Positions 14,566-26,207 of a DNA stretch of 27,840 bases are shown one piece after another. The stretch comes from Opitutaceae bacterium. Its GTDB lineage: Bacteria > Verrucomicrobiota > Verrucomicrobiae > Opitutales > Opitutaceae. Both the position numbers and the translations under genes were made by a program. The DNA lies in the NCBI GenBank assembly GCA_031266495.1, contig JAISAX010000786.1, positions 1 through 27,840 of the forward strand, written 5' to 3'. The notes under the pieces are model-generated. The model was given only the letters and a program-made list of their open reading frames with translations. It was not told the origin of the DNA and did no database searches. Each line of letters begins with the position of its first letter. Positions within the stretch are counted from its first letter, which is position 1.

Positions 14566-14748
14566 CTAAAGTTTCCAGTGCTGGCCTTCGAAGCGGGGCG
14601 CCTCTTTCTTGCGACCGAATCGGGACGCCCAGGTTACAAATTGGAGGTATTCCTTTGGCGAAAGGCGTCTAACCGGTTGCGGCGTCGGCTTTCGTACTGC
14701 CGTTGCCTGAAGAAGCTGTGCTTTTTCCGTTTCACTCAAGCGCGCCAT
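14566..14748 (-). CDS. Small conserved protein overlapping NTase, LSPxEY family
   Basis: A 60-residue protein ([20 protein letters not shown] ... HWKL) paralogous to 3169-3351, with the shared [20 protein letters not shown] segment at about 26-45. Its start lies in the last codons of the NTase gene (17-bp overlap), implying translational coupling. It is basic, soluble and likely helical from the LSP motif onward. Occurrence beside NTases in three places in this window suggests a toxin-antitoxin-like partner. I do not know a described family. Confidence 0.72.
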   Translation of the reverse strand: MARLSETEKAQLLQATAVRKPTPQPVRRLSPKEYLQFVTWASRFGRKKEAPRFEGQHWKL

Positions 14749-15289
14749 ATATGCCCCTCATTTCCGGAAGCCTGCCTTCCAGATGGAACAAGCACAAATA
14801 ATCTTTGAGCAGCTCCCAATCCAGGACGATTCGCTCTTCACGAGCCGCCTGTAGCAAGAGGCAGATATCACTCCAGTCCCGCAAAGTTCGGTCGGGGTTG
14901 TTCACGAGTGCCTGTATTTTGAGTCCAATCAGATCCTCGACATGGACAACCCGCAGGCGGATGCCGTCGGAGACCTCCAGCAATTCAGCCCGGGAGAGCA
15001 TCCCCAGGGTAGGTCCCCGAAATGCATGCAGGATATCAATCCTGCCCCACCCTTTTCCGGACGAGAGATAATGGGAAACATTTTCCGAATGAAAGACTCG
15101 TTGATAACCGAATTCCGTCAGGATGGCATGTGTCCTGTCCATATCCTCAAGCATGAGGATAAAATCCAGGTCCATCGTAGTCCGTTGCACGCCGCGCAGC
15201 GCCATGGCAAATCCGCCAATCAACGCATAACGGATACCGCCAGCCTCAAGGATCCCCACTACCTCTTTGATGACTTTGGTAAAATCCAA
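14732..15289 (-). CDS. AbiEii-like nucleotidyltransferase
   Basis: A 185-residue protein with an NTase core [20 protein letters not shown] then [12 protein letters not shown] at about residues 21-52 (GG, and DLD as metal ligands). Then come [20 protein letters not shown] with a further Asp, [20 protein letters not shown] and [11 protein letters not shown], typical of AbiEii/DUF1814-like proteins. The C-terminal [10 protein letters not shown] overlaps the small gene. It is the intact version of the decayed copy at 3335-3520. These NTases often act as toxins that modify tRNA or other targets; the target here is not visible. Confidence 0.82.
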   Translation of the reverse strand: MDFTKVIKEVVGILEAGGIRYALIGGFAMALRGVQRTTMDLDFILMLEDMDRTHAILTEFGYQRVFHSENVSHYLSSGKGWGRIDILHAFRGPTLGMLSRAELLEVSDGIRLRVVHVEDLIGLKIQALVNNPDRTLRDWSDICLLLQAAREERIVLDWELLKDYLCLFHLEGRLPEMRGIYGALE

Positions 15290-15434
15290 GGGAAGAAAAT
15301 CGAAAGGTACGCCGCCATGCTCCGTCGTCCCGACGGGGTCTCGTTCGGGATTTTTCCGAGCTTCGCCCCGTCACGTCCCCGGGGCGTAACCTGAAAAAAA
15401 TAAACTGGTTCGCGGTGAAAGCCGCATGAAAATG

Positions 15435-16010
15435 TCAACCCAGCAGGCGAGCGACGATGGGCAGGACGGTCATGGCACGCTTCGGCCAAGTCTGCAACTT
15501 GGACACACGACTCTCCATGATCTCCCGCTGTGCCTCGTCCGGCGCCATGCCGGCAAAATCCGAATTGCCCAACGCAACGGCGCGGGCCTTCCACGTCTCC
15601 AGCTCCGGCTGGATCCGCTCGCGGATAAATCCGCTCACCAGTTGTCGCAATTCGACCACCGGTTCAAAAAACTCGCGCCGGTCCCCCACCATCACCACCG
15701 GCTTGATCGCCCCCCATGTGCGCAAAAAACGAAGTCCCTGGCTCACCGAACCCTTGCTGATCTTCAGTCTCTTCGTGATGTCGTGGGCCGAGAGCGGCAC
15801 CGGCGAGGCAAACAGCAACCCGTAAATCTCTCCCAACGACCGGGGTGCCCCCAGCGCCTGGGTCAACTGCACAAAGATCGCCACGATCTCCCTCTCATGC
15901 TCCTCAAGGGCGATTCCCTTCCCGGCATCCGCATCATCCGCATTATCCACGCCATCCACACCTGCCTCCTCGGCGGTCAGTTCGGCGGAATTGTGGAAAA
16001 CAGGGATCAT
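15435..16010 (-). CDS. GbsR/MarR-type transcriptional regulator
   Basis: A 191-residue regulator. After an acidic N-terminal tail (about 1-38) comes a winged helix: LGAPRSLGEIYGLLFASPVP at about 53-72, then SAHDITKRLKISKGSVSQGL and RFLRTWGAI at about 74-102, the classical helix-turn-helix and wing of the GbsR family. The C-terminal part is helical (FFEPVVELRQLVSGFIRERI). Members often control osmolyte, membrane or surface genes. The gene is not tightly linked to the neighbours; a possible operator lies just upstream (16033-16057). Confidence 0.82.
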   Translation of the reverse strand: MIPVFHNSAELTAEEAGVDGVDNADDADAGKGIALEEHEREIVAIFVQLTQALGAPRSLGEIYGLLFASPVPLSAHDITKRLKISKGSVSQGLRFLRTWGAIKPVVMVGDRREFFEPVVELRQLVSGFIRERIQPELETWKARAVALGNSDFAGMAPDEAQREIMESRVSKLQTWPKRAMTVLPIVARLLG

Positions 16011-16032
16011 GCCATCAAACCGAGCTTACTTC

Positions 16033-16057
16033 TTCATTGAGTTCAATTCAAAATGAA
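16033..16057. promoter_or_regulatory. Possible operator of the GbsR-like gene
   Basis: TTCATT at 16033-16038 and AATGAA at 16052-16057 form a 6-bp inverted repeat with a 13-bp AT-rich spacer, 23 bp upstream of the regulator start at 16010. MarR-type regulators often bind such palindromes and repress themselves. The assignment is tentative. Confidence 0.3.
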
Positions 16058-16182
16058 CGCTCTCTTGTAAAATTCTGAAAATGAACCGGCCAAATAACTG
16101 TCCATGGGTTCGGGATTCCGGGATATGGGCATGGGCCGGGCGCTCAAGCGCCTCACGGGCGGCAAGGGAGGCCTATGCCGCC

Positions 16183-17607
16183 TCACTTCCATTGCAGCAT
16201 CATTTCCGGTTTCCACCGGTTGCCTTGCAACGCATCCGCTGGCACCGGATCGGGCAGCGAGAGGAGGACGGCGCTGTCCTCCTTCGAGACGGTGGTCGTG
16301 ATCCCGTAGTTTTGTTGCAACCATGCGGCCGTGTCCGCGCTCGCCGGATCGCGCGATGTCGCCCGCAACTCCAGCATCGCCCGCAAAATCTGCTGCCGGG
16401 CGTCCGCATACCGGATGATCGCGTCAACGCGATGCATGGTTTCCCGGTCGATTACCCCGAAGGACCGCCGGTTCCCGTCCTCCGGCTCCGACGGCTCCCC
16501 GCGTTCGAAGCGGCCTATCAGGTTCTCCGACCTCTCCTCGAGTTCGTCCAGGGCGGCGGCCAGCGCAGCCGGATTCAGCAAGGCTTCGTCGCCCTCCGCC
16601 GCCATGTAACGAAACTGCTCCAGCTCCGCCTTCGTCAGCATCCGTCCCGCATAAACCAGTTCGCGCGATTTCACCTTCACCGTCGCCACCTCGTCGCCCC
16701 GGGCGATTTGCGCGGTTTCCTGTCCCGTATTCACCGCCAGGATACGGATTCCATGCGCCGGACCGCGTCGGCTGCTCACGACAAACGTCTCCCCGTTGAC
16801 CATGTCCTCGAATCCGACAAAAAACTCGTCCGCCGAATAATAGCCCAGCGACGACACCCGCAGCCGTGACACCCACTCCGGTGTTTTCCCGTCATCTGTC
16901 ATCAGCTTTCGCAGCCGGCTCCGCATCATCTCCAGGCCAAACCGCATTTCCCGGCGAAAAAGAGCGCCATTGGCCTCCGGCCACGGGCGCAGCCCGTCCA
17001 GCGTGGAGGCGATCCGTTTCGCCTGCTCCGCCGAAAGCCCCCCCCCCCCCGGCCCGGCCACGTGCTCCGCAATAATCCCGTGCAACGCTGCTCGCGCCAG
17101 AATCGGGAAAACCAACGGGTTATCCGGCATCACCTGCTCGCCGATGCGCAACGCGGCTGACAACGCCACATCCGGCGGCACGACCGCTGCCGGCAGCACA
17201 GCCGCATCCGCATCCGCAGCCGCTGGCGCTGGCACTCTCGTGCCCTCCCTGGTGGCCGATGGCATCGCTGCGTCCAGCAACATCCTGATCGCAGTCCTTC
17301 GATTGTTCACACCAACCGCTGCCAGCATGTCCGGCTCTTCAGCGTCCGGCGCCGGCATCCGCGCCACCTCGCCGCGCTCCGCTTCCCGCAAAATCTCCGC
17401 CACCACCGGCGCAGCCAACCGCTGTCGTTCCGCCAGCGGCAATGAATCCCAGGCCTTTCGTTTCTCCGCTGGCAACCCCGCCCGGAAGGTGGTCATGATT
17501 GCATACGGTTTTTCCGATGCATCACCCGCAGCCTCCGCCGCTCTCCCGACGGCGACCCCCGCCGCCAGCGCCAGCAGCAGCAAATCCAAGGCGAACCAAC
17601 GCAACAT
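16183..17607 (-). CDS. Putative exported protein of unknown function
   Basis: A 474-residue protein from ATG 17607 (MLRWFALDLLLLALAAGVAV then GRAAEAAG), with a likely signal peptide or N-terminal anchor of about 25 residues; the frame is open to 17643. The body is mixed alpha/beta and Ala-rich, with no domain I recognise. Segments such as FRAGLPAEKRKAWDSLPLAE and GEVATVKVKSRELVYAGRML are typical of periplasmic or surface proteins in this group. A run of 12 C (17039-17050, encoding GPGGGG) sits in the frame and could slip. It is divergent from the creatininase gene. Confidence 0.7.
   Translation of the reverse strand: MLRWFALDLLLLALAAGVAVGRAAEAAGDASEKPYAIMTTFRAGLPAEKRKAWDSLPLAERQRLAAPVVAEILREAERGEVARMPAPDAEEPDMLAAVGVNNRRTAIRMLLDAAMPSATREGTRVPAPAAADADAAVLPAAVVPPDVALSAALRIGEQVMPDNPLVFPILARAALHGIIAEHVAGPGGGGLSAEQAKRIASTLDGLRPWPEANGALFRREMRFGLEMMRSRLRKLMTDDGKTPEWVSRLRVSSLGYYSADEFFVGFEDMVNGETFVVSSRRGPAHGIRILAVNTGQETAQIARGDEVATVKVKSRELVYAGRMLTKAELEQFRYMAAEGDEALLNPAALAAALDELEERSENLIGRFERGEPSEPEDGNRRSFGVIDRETMHRVDAIIRYADARQQILRAMLELRATSRDPASADTAAWLQQNYGITTTVSKEDSAVLLSLPDPVPADALQGNRWKPEMMLQWK
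17039..17050. repeat. Poly-C tract (12) inside coding sequence
   Basis: A run of 12 C within the exported-protein gene (poly-G on the coding strand, Gly codons). Similar runs occur at about 18803-18815 (13 C, creatininase), 20669-20678 (10 G), 23029-23038 and 23836-23845 (10 C each, uvrA-like). These tracts may vary in length by slippage. Confidence 0.7.
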
Positions 17608-17735
17608 ATCCGCAAAAATGGTCTGCTTCCGGTGGCATTGCACCCCAAAACTTTCCGCCTGCCTCTGCGGTGCGGTATCACGACCTCCTTGCCCGCAGCC
17701 TTGCCCCGCTCCCGCCAGCCTCCATCGTGCCCGAC

Positions 17736-19415
17736 ATGGCCACCACCCGGCTGTCCCGCCACACCGACGATTCCTCCGGTTCCGCCGCTCTCGCTTGGGC
17801 GCACCTGCCCACCACGGCGTTTGCGGACATCGCCCGGCGACCGGGCGCGCTCGCCCTGCTCCCCGTCCATGGTCATGCCGATCACGGTCTCGGCCTGCCC
17901 CTTGATGCCGAAGAACAACTTGCCGCTCCTCTCCTCGCCGCCGCTACGGCCACCACCGCCACAGCCGCTACGGCCACCGCCATCGTGGCAGCAGCGGCAA
18001 CGGCAACGGCGTCCGTTTGCGTTCTTCCGCCATTCCGCTTCGGCCCCGCGCCTTATCCCTGCTGCTTTTTCGGCATCGATCCCGACACCGCCCGCGATGC
18101 CCTCCTCGAACTCGCCGATGGCGTCCGCCGCGCCGGTTTTGAAAAACTCCTGCTCTTTTCAACCTGCCCTTGGCATCGCGAATGGCTCAACGCCGCCGCC
18201 CTCGACATCCGTGTCGAAACCGGCCTCCGCGTTTACCGGTTGCACCTTTCCGCTCTCGACCTCGATTTCCACCCCGCCGCGCCCGAAACCCGTCGCATCG
18301 CGGCGCAATCGCTCGTTTCCTGGCTCTCCGGGTCTGCGCCCGAGCCGGTCACCCGCGCCGGCGATGTCAGCGACGCCACGTTTCGCCCCGGCTGTTTCCG
18401 CCAGCCCCCTCCGCTTTCCGCGGACAACATCGCATCCGTTCCGGACGCACCCGGGCTTTTCGCCGCCGCGACCGCCCGCCTCGCCGCGCTCCTGGCCGAA
18501 CTCTCCCCGCCGCCTCCCCCCCCTCCCCCCCTTCCCGGGCATCACCCCGCGACTCCGGTTCCTGTCCGGACACCGGACTCCGGACACCAGACTCCGCCCG
18601 GTTATTATCTCCCCTCCCTCACCCGCGACCGGCTCGAAGCCATCGCGCCCGCCGACCGCGCCCGCGCCATCGTCATCCTGCCCACCGGAGCCATCGAACA
18701 ACACGGCCCGCACCTCCCCGTCGGCACCGATGCGCTCATCGGCCAGGCCCTCCCCGCCCGCGCGCTCGACCGGCTGCATTCCGCCCTCCCCTCCCCCTCC
18801 CTCCCCCCCCCCCCCGTTTACGTCGCTCCGCCGCTCCTTGTCGGCAAGAGCACCGAACACCGCTCGTTCGCCGGCACGCTCACGCACAGCACCCGGACTT
18901 TCCGTTCCCTGCTTCGCGCCCAGGCCGCGCAGCTTCACCGCCTGGGCTTCCGCACCCTCGCCATTCTCAATACCCACGGCGGCAACAGCGCCGTCCTCAC
19001 CTACACGTTGCGCGAATTGCAAACCGACCCCGCCCTGCCCGGGCTGCGCGCCGGCATGCTCACGCACGGATACAAACCCGCCGAACTCTCCGCCCGGGAA
19101 GCCGCCTTCGGTTTTCACGCGGGCGAGTGGGAAACCTCGCTCATGCTGGCCATCGCGCCCGACCTCGTCCGTATGGATCGCGCCCTCTGCGCCTGGCCCG
19201 CCCGCCTCGACGATCCCGGCACACTCCGACCCGAAGGCGCGCCGCTCACCTTTGCCTGGGCCACGGAAGACATTTCCCCGACCGGCGTGATGGGCGACGC
19301 CACCCGTGCCACGCCCGGAAAAGGCGTCCGCTGGCTCGCTGCCGCCGCCGACTGCCTTGCCGCCGCCATTCGCAACCTCCCGGGGATTTTGTCCGAACCA
19401 GGAATAAACCGCTAA
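17736..19415 (+). CDS. Creatininase-family protein with tandem domains
   Basis: The frame is open from 17499, but that part overlaps the divergent gene and is Pro-rich, so I start at ATG 17736 (559 residues). The C-terminal half is a canonical creatininase/creatinine amidohydrolase domain: ILPTGAIEQHGPHLPVGTDA with Glu321, His323 and Asp332, LAILNTHGGNSAVL with His414, and HAGEWETSLML around 462-472. The N-terminal half is a second, degenerate copy: ALALLPVHGHADHGLGLPLD keeps His50 but has Ala48 in place of the Glu, and FSTCPWHREWLNAAAL replaces NTHGGN. An Ala/Thr-rich linker and Pro runs lie between. The final INR and TAA stop come from an AACCGCTAA sequence. Confidence 0.83.
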   Translation: MATTRLSRHTDDSSGSAALAWAHLPTTAFADIARRPGALALLPVHGHADHGLGLPLDAEEQLAAPLLAAATATTATAATATAIVAAAATATASVCVLPPFRFGPAPYPCCFFGIDPDTARDALLELADGVRRAGFEKLLLFSTCPWHREWLNAAALDIRVETGLRVYRLHLSALDLDFHPAAPETRRIAAQSLVSWLSGSAPEPVTRAGDVSDATFRPGCFRQPPPLSADNIASVPDAPGLFAAATARLAALLAELSPPPPPPPPLPGHHPATPVPVRTPDSGHQTPPGYYLPSLTRDRLEAIAPADRARAIVILPTGAIEQHGPHLPVGTDALIGQALPARALDRLHSALPSPSLPPPPVYVAPPLLVGKSTEHRSFAGTLTHSTRTFRSLLRAQAAQLHRLGFRTLAILNTHGGNSAVLTYTLRELQTDPALPGLRAGMLTHGYKPAELSAREAAFGFHAGEWETSLMLAIAPDLVRMDRALCAWPARLDDPGTLRPEGAPLTFAWATEDISPTGVMGDATRATPGKGVRWLAAAADCLAAAIRNLPGILSEPGINR

Positions 19416-19516
19416 AGGTCGCTGACGGACGCTAACGGTCTCCCTTCTGTTTCCGTTTTCCGGTTTCCGTCCCTGCGGAGGCGGGGTCAAGCCTGTCCGG
19501 GAAAGGCTCTGTCCGC

Positions 19517-20395
19517 TCAGGCGCGGTTGCCGCGGAGACGGCGCAGCGCCACCCACGCCAGCAGCGTCAGTCCGGCCAGCACGGCATACGTGGCGGGCTC
19601 GGGCACACTGGAGCCGGACAGGAAGCCGACGACGTTTTGGGCGAACCGGGCGTTCACGCCTGCCGCCTTCTCGTCGAACAGCACATTCATATCCAGCACC
19701 ACGAGGAAGTCGTGATTCGCCCCCCACACGGAAATGCTGTGGCCATCGGTCAGCGAGTAGCCCCCGCTGATCCCCGAAGCCGCCGTAAACTCGATCTGGC
19801 TCACACCGTCGGTCAGGCTCTGCGTGTTGCCGGTGACAGTCTGCGTGGAGTCTTCGCCTTCAGAACCCACTGTGCCCAGGTAGGTGCCGCCGAGCAGGGT
19901 GGCCAACTGGTTGTTCATTGTCGAGCATGAGCCGTCGTATTCTCCTACCACCAGCGAGCGCACATTGCTGGCGAGCAGGGAGGAAAGCACCGCCAGCTCG
20001 TTTTCGGTGTAGCCCGGTACACCTGTGGTGTAACCCCCATCCCCCCAGGCGGGCAGGATGATGACGGCATCGGCGGCAGTGACGCCTACCTCGAACTCGG
20101 CCAGATGACCACCAGCAGTCACAGTGGCTCCGGCGGCTGTCAGATACGACGAATAGAACGGAGTCTGTTGCAGGACTGCCTCCAGCTGGTCGTAGGGGAT
20201 GCCGCCAGTATAATAGGTCGCAGTAGTGAACGCATCGGGCACGAGGTTCATGACCGTCCACGCTTTCGCGACGACGGGGGCCAGCAGGATGCCGAGGGCG
20301 GCGACGCCTGCCTGCAGCGCCCGCCGCAGCGAACCGCCGTCGTTGGTGTGTGGTGCATGTAGTGCGGTTTCCATTATTTCCGTGTTGGCTCTCAT
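19517..20395 (-). CDS. PEP-CTERM surface protein
   Basis: A 292-residue protein from ATG 20395 (alternative 20374); the frame is open further but lacks coding character there. A signal peptide (RRALQAGVAALGILLAPVVA, then KAW) is followed by a domain with AEFEVGVTAADAVIILPAWG and NVRSLVVGEYDGSCSTMNNQ, reminiscent of flavodoxin/ThuA-like or DUF4350-like folds. The C-terminus has VPEPATYAVLAGLTLL then a short hydrophobic segment and RRLRGNRA: the PEP-CTERM sorting signal (VPEP, TM, Arg cluster) recognised by exosortase. It is expected on the cell surface, possibly with the exopolysaccharide. No exosortase gene is in this window. Confidence 0.85.
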   Translation of the reverse strand: MRANTEIMETALHAPHTNDGGSLRRALQAGVAALGILLAPVVAKAWTVMNLVPDAFTTATYYTGGIPYDQLEAVLQQTPFYSSYLTAAGATVTAGGHLAEFEVGVTAADAVIILPAWGDGGYTTGVPGYTENELAVLSSLLASNVRSLVVGEYDGSCSTMNNQLATLLGGTYLGTVGSEGEDSTQTVTGNTQSLTDGVSQIEFTAASGISGGYSLTDGHSISVWGANHDFLVVLDMNVLFDEKAAGVNARFAQNVVGFLSGSSVPEPATYAVLAGLTLLAWVALRRLRGNRA

Positions 20396-20655
20396 GATGA
20401 GGGAAAAAGAGGAGGATTGCGGGACAGATGAAGAGAGAGAGAGAGGGGGATGGGTGATTGCGGGTTTTCCGGCTGCCGGTCGCGCCAGACGCTGATGCTC
20501 ACGACGCTGACCTTTCCAACAGGCACGTCGTTCTTGTCGCACAATTCCACGGTGTAGGTCCAGGTGACGGGCTTGTCGGGCAGTTCGTGGTGGTCGGTAA
20601 ACTTCGCCCCGACGACAGAGGTTTCCGGATGGCCGGAAAACGTTCTCCGTATCAA
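20392..20655 (-). CDS. Short ORF, possible end of a beta-sandwich domain
   Basis: An 87-codon frame whose middle part, DKPVTWTYTVELCDKNDVPV followed by GKVSVVSISVW, has the alternating pattern of the last strands of an FN3- or Ig-like domain. The tail (PLSLSLHLSRNPPLF) is not convincing. The stop overlaps the PEP-CTERM start by ATGA. A run of about 10 G lies just upstream (20669-20678), so this could be the 3' remnant of a larger gene broken by deletion or slippage. Family unknown. Confidence 0.4.
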   Translation of the reverse strand: MIRRTFSGHPETSVVGAKFTDHHELPDKPVTWTYTVELCDKNDVPVGKVSVVSISVWRDRQPENPQSPIPLSLSLHLSRNPPLFPSS

Positions 20656-20722
20656 TTAAACAAATACCGGGGGGGGGGTAAATAACGGTATAGCAGTTAC
20701 TTGCGCAACATTTTTCGCGCAC

Positions 20723-20959
20723 GGTTCCGCTGCGTTACGGGGAGCGGAATGGGAGTGGCGGTCGGTTGTCATGTGGCGCGGTGTCGCAATAAAGAGATTT
20801 ACCTTACCCGTTTTCCGTGAAGCGCGGTAGTCAGGTAAACACCTGAATTTTGCCTTTTTTCCGTTTTTTTTTCGGAGAGGGAAAGCGGAAGGGAGGCGTC
20901 GCCCGAAAACGCCCGCCGCCGCATCAATCCCTGGACAACCCCGCGGCCATTGGACACCG
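20723..20959. other. Intergenic region upstream of uvrA-like gene
   Basis: No gene is seen here. A small inverted repeat TCAGGTAAACACCTGA lies at 20831-20846, followed by T-rich runs (20857-20872). It may hold the promoter of the plus-strand uvrA-like gene. No LexA-type box is evident to me. Confidence 0.4.
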
Positions 20960-23080
20960 TTGCCGTCTCCTCACACCGTGGCCACACCCGCATCCGACAA
21001 ACCCGCAACCACCCGAACCACCCGCGCCGCCGCCGCCGCCCACGCCCGCCCCCGCGCCGCCGCCGCCGCGCCCGAAGCCATTCACCTGCGCGGCGTCCGG
21101 CAAAACAACCTCAAGAATTTCGACCTCGATATCCCCCTCGGACGCTACACCGTGGTCACCGGCGTGAGCGGAGCGGGCAAAAGCTCGCTCGTATTCGACA
21201 CCCTCCACGCCGAAGGACAGCGCCGCTACGTCGAGACCTTCAGCGCCTGGACCCGCCAATTCCTTGACCTCCTCGACAAGCCCCAGGTTGACAGCATCGA
21301 AAACATCCGCCCCTCCATCGCCATCGAGCAGACGAACACAATAAAAACCTCGCGCTCCACCGTCGGCACGATGACAGAGCTGACCGATTTCTTCAAAGTC
21401 TGGTTCAGCCACACCGCCCGCTGCTTCGATCCCGAAACCGGCGAACCGGTCGAAGACGACACCCCGCACACCATCCGGGAAAAAACATACGACGCCCACG
21501 CCGGCGACACCCTCGTCATCGCCTTTCGCATCGTCCGCCCCGCCAATCTCGCCTGGACCGAAATCCTGCAAAACCTCAAAACCCAGGGCTACACCCGCCT
21601 CCTGCTGGAAACCCCGCCCCCTGAAACCTCCCCCTCCCCTCCCCTCCTCCGGATTGCCCGCCTCGACGACCTTCCGCCATCAACCCTTCACCCAACAGCC
21701 CTCATTTACGTCGTGCAGGACCGCCTTGCCCTCACGCCGGAAAACCGCGCCCGCTTCCTCGAAGCCACCGAAACCGCCCTCCATTTCGGCCAGAACCAGG
21801 TCCACCTCTTCGCCGAAAAAAACAAAACCTGGCACGAGGTCGGCCACTACTCGCGCGGCCTGCATTCACCCAAAACCGGACGCACCTTCCGACCCGCCAC
21901 CCCCGCGCTCTTCTCCTTCAACTCCCCTCTCGGCGCCTGCCCCGCCTGTCGCGGCTTCGGACGCGTCATTGAAATCGACTACCGCCTCGCCATCCCCGAC
22001 CGCACAAAAACCATCGACGACGGCGCCATCAAATGCTGGGAAGGCGAAGTGTACGGCGAATCGAAAAAAGACCTCCTCCGCTTCGCCCGAAAACTGAAGA
22101 TCCCGACCAACATCCCCTTCGCCGAACTCAGCCCCGCGCACCAGGCGTTCATCATCGACGGCGACCCCGACTACGGCCAACCCGGCCGCGAATGGCCCAA
22201 AGCCTGGTACGGACTGAAAGGATTTTTCAACTGGCTCGAAAAAAACACCTACAAGACCCACGTCCGCGTCTTCCTCTCCCGCTACCGCAGCTACAACCCC
22301 TGTCCCGCCTGCCACGGCGCCCGCCTCCAGCCCGAATCCCTCTGCTGGAAATGGCAAGGCCGCACCCTCCCCGCGCTCTATCAACTCCCCGTGCGGGATC
22401 TCTGCCAACTGGTCAACGCCTCCGCCGCCGCTCCGGACCGACAGAAACCGGACCACCCGCCAACCCGTCGCGACGCCGCCAGCCCCACCGACGAAAAATC
22501 GGCCACACTGGCGCGCGACAGCATCCTGACCCGCCTGCGCTACCTCGAACAAGTCGGCCTCGGCTACCTCACGCTCGACCGCACCTCCAGGACGCTCAGC
22601 GGCGGCGAGGTCGAGCGCGTCAACCTCACCTCCTGCCTCGGTACTTCGCTCGTGGATACGCTCTTCGTCCTCGACGAACCCAGCGTCGGCCTGCACCCGC
22701 GCGACATCGACCGCCTCATCGCCATCATCCGCACGCTCACGGACGCCGGCAACACGGTCGTCGTCGTCGAGCACGACGAGTCCATGATCCGCGCCGCCGA
22801 TCACGTCATCGAGATCGGCCCCGAGCCCGGCGCGCGCGGCGGCCACATCGTCTTCCAGGGCCCCCTCCGCGCGCTCCTCGCCTCCGACGCCCTCACCGGC
22901 CAATACCTCTCGGGCCGCCTCCGTATCGACCCACCCGCGACACGCCGCGATTGTGGAGCGGGCGTCCCGCCCGCTCCGGAAGTGGCACGGGCTTCCAGCC
23001 CGTGTGACGGCGCTCCGCGCCGCAAACTCCCCCCCCCCTCCCCCCTCCCGCCCATTCTTACCATCACCGGCGCCACCTAA
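20960..23080 (+). CDS. uvrA: UvrA-like protein, first ABC domain (tandem UvrA, cut by TAA)
   Basis: 706 residues from a TTG at 20960 (a GTG at 20978 is an alternative). The Ala/Pro-rich start is followed by [17 protein letters not shown] and Walker [10 protein letters not shown] (68-76), [20 protein letters not shown], the zinc-binding CPACRGFGR ... CPACHGARL pairs, the signature [14 protein letters not shown] and Walker [16 protein letters not shown]. These match the first half of UvrA, the damage-recognition ATPase of nucleotide excision repair. A TAA at 23078-23080 replaces the expected Lys in the GATKHNLR region and ends the ORF just before the second ABC domain, which continues in the same frame. 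The last part, [17 protein letters not shown], is made by a palindromic repeat. Confidence 0.85.
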   Translation: MPSPHTVATPASDKPATTRTTRAAAAAHARPRAAAAAPEAIHLRGVRQNNLKNFDLDIPLGRYTVVTGVSGAGKSSLVFDTLHAEGQRRYVETFSAWTRQFLDLLDKPQVDSIENIRPSIAIEQTNTIKTSRSTVGTMTELTDFFKVWFSHTARCFDPETGEPVEDDTPHTIREKTYDAHAGDTLVIAFRIVRPANLAWTEILQNLKTQGYTRLLLETPPPETSPSPPLLRIARLDDLPPSTLHPTALIYVVQDRLALTPENRARFLEATETALHFGQNQVHLFAEKNKTWHEVGHYSRGLHSPKTGRTFRPATPALFSFNSPLGACPACRGFGRVIEIDYRLAIPDRTKTIDDGAIKCWEGEVYGESKKDLLRFARKLKIPTNIPFAELSPAHQAFIIDGDPDYGQPGREWPKAWYGLKGFFNWLEKNTYKTHVRVFLSRYRSYNPCPACHGARLQPESLCWKWQGRTLPALYQLPVRDLCQLVNASAAAPDRQKPDHPPTRRDAASPTDEKSATLARDSILTRLRYLEQVGLGYLTLDRTSRTLSGGEVERVNLTSCLGTSLVDTLFVLDEPSVGLHPRDIDRLIAIIRTLTDAGNTVVVVEHDESMIRAADHVIEIGPEPGARGGHIVFQGPLRALLASDALTGQYLSGRLRIDPPATRRDCGAGVPPAPEVARASSPCDGAPRRKLPPPSPLPPILTITGAT
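22955..23004 (+). repeat. Double palindrome inside uvrA-like coding region
   Basis: GGAGCGGGCG with CGCCCGCTCC forms one hairpin and CACGGGC with GCCCGTG (22986-23004) a second. The 26 bp at 22979-23004 are identical, inverted, to 2227-2252 in the intergenic element near 2055. It is read in frame as [14 protein letters not shown] between two ABC domains. Confidence 0.75.
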
Positions 23081-23278
23081 CACAACCTCCGCGACCTCAC
23101 CCTCCGCCTCCCGCTCCATCGCCTCGTCGCCCTCTCCGGCGTCAGCGGCTCGGGAAAATCCACCCTCCTCGACAACGTCATCTATCAAGCCCTCCTCGCC
23201 CGCCGCCACCAACTCACCGAAGACCCCGCCGCCATCGCCGCCATCACCGGCGACGAGGCCATCAGCGAGATCGTCCTC

Positions 23279-25918
<2,640 letters not shown>

Positions 25919-25963
25919 TCCCTACACTCCCCCATTCCGAATCCACCGCCAACGCGACAAACC

Positions 25964-26146
25964 ATGAAATTCACCTTCACAAAGTCAGGTATCCCCGACC
26001 ACGTTGAAAAAAACATTGCGCAAAAAGTCATCCTCATCGACGGCGACCGCCTCGCTGAATTGATGCTCGAGCACGGCGTCGGCGTGTCCAATGAACGCAA
26101 CTACACGCTCAAACGCATCGACAGCGATTATTTCGAGATTAACTGA
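25964..26146 (+). pseudogene. C-terminal fragment of an Mrr-like restriction endonuclease
   Basis: The 60-residue frame reads KVILIDGDRLAELMLEHGVG then VSNERNYTLKRIDSDYFEI, the conserved end of Mrr-type restriction endonucleases (usually VLIDG..LA.LM...VGV....Y..KR.D.DYF). The catalytic core (D..QCK type) and N-terminal domain are missing and nothing related is seen upstream. An ATG at 25964 is available, so a peptide could still be made. It lies 45 bp downstream of the uvrA-like stop. I take it as a remnant of a defence gene. Confidence 0.75.
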
Positions 26147-26207
26147 CCCCCCTCCCCCCCCTCCTCCCAGCCTTGCTGTCCCTGTCTGCGACACCCCCTG
26201 GCGACAA

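Noticed and set aside
1405..15289. Integron-like cassette array (many TA modules in one orientation, separated by palindromes)
   Set aside because: No integrase is in the window, the palindromes belong to several unrelated families, and I could not find consistent GTTRRRY/RYYYAAC core sites. Long-range search for an integrase would decide.
15330..15365. Rho-independent terminator (TCCCGA...TCGGGATTTTT)
   Set aside because: The T-run is on the plus strand while neighbouring genes are on the minus strand, and the stem is short.
18159..19727. 522-codon minus-strand ORF, Gly/Arg-rich
   Set aside because: It lies opposite the creatininase gene, which has conserved motifs; composition is that of an antisense frame.
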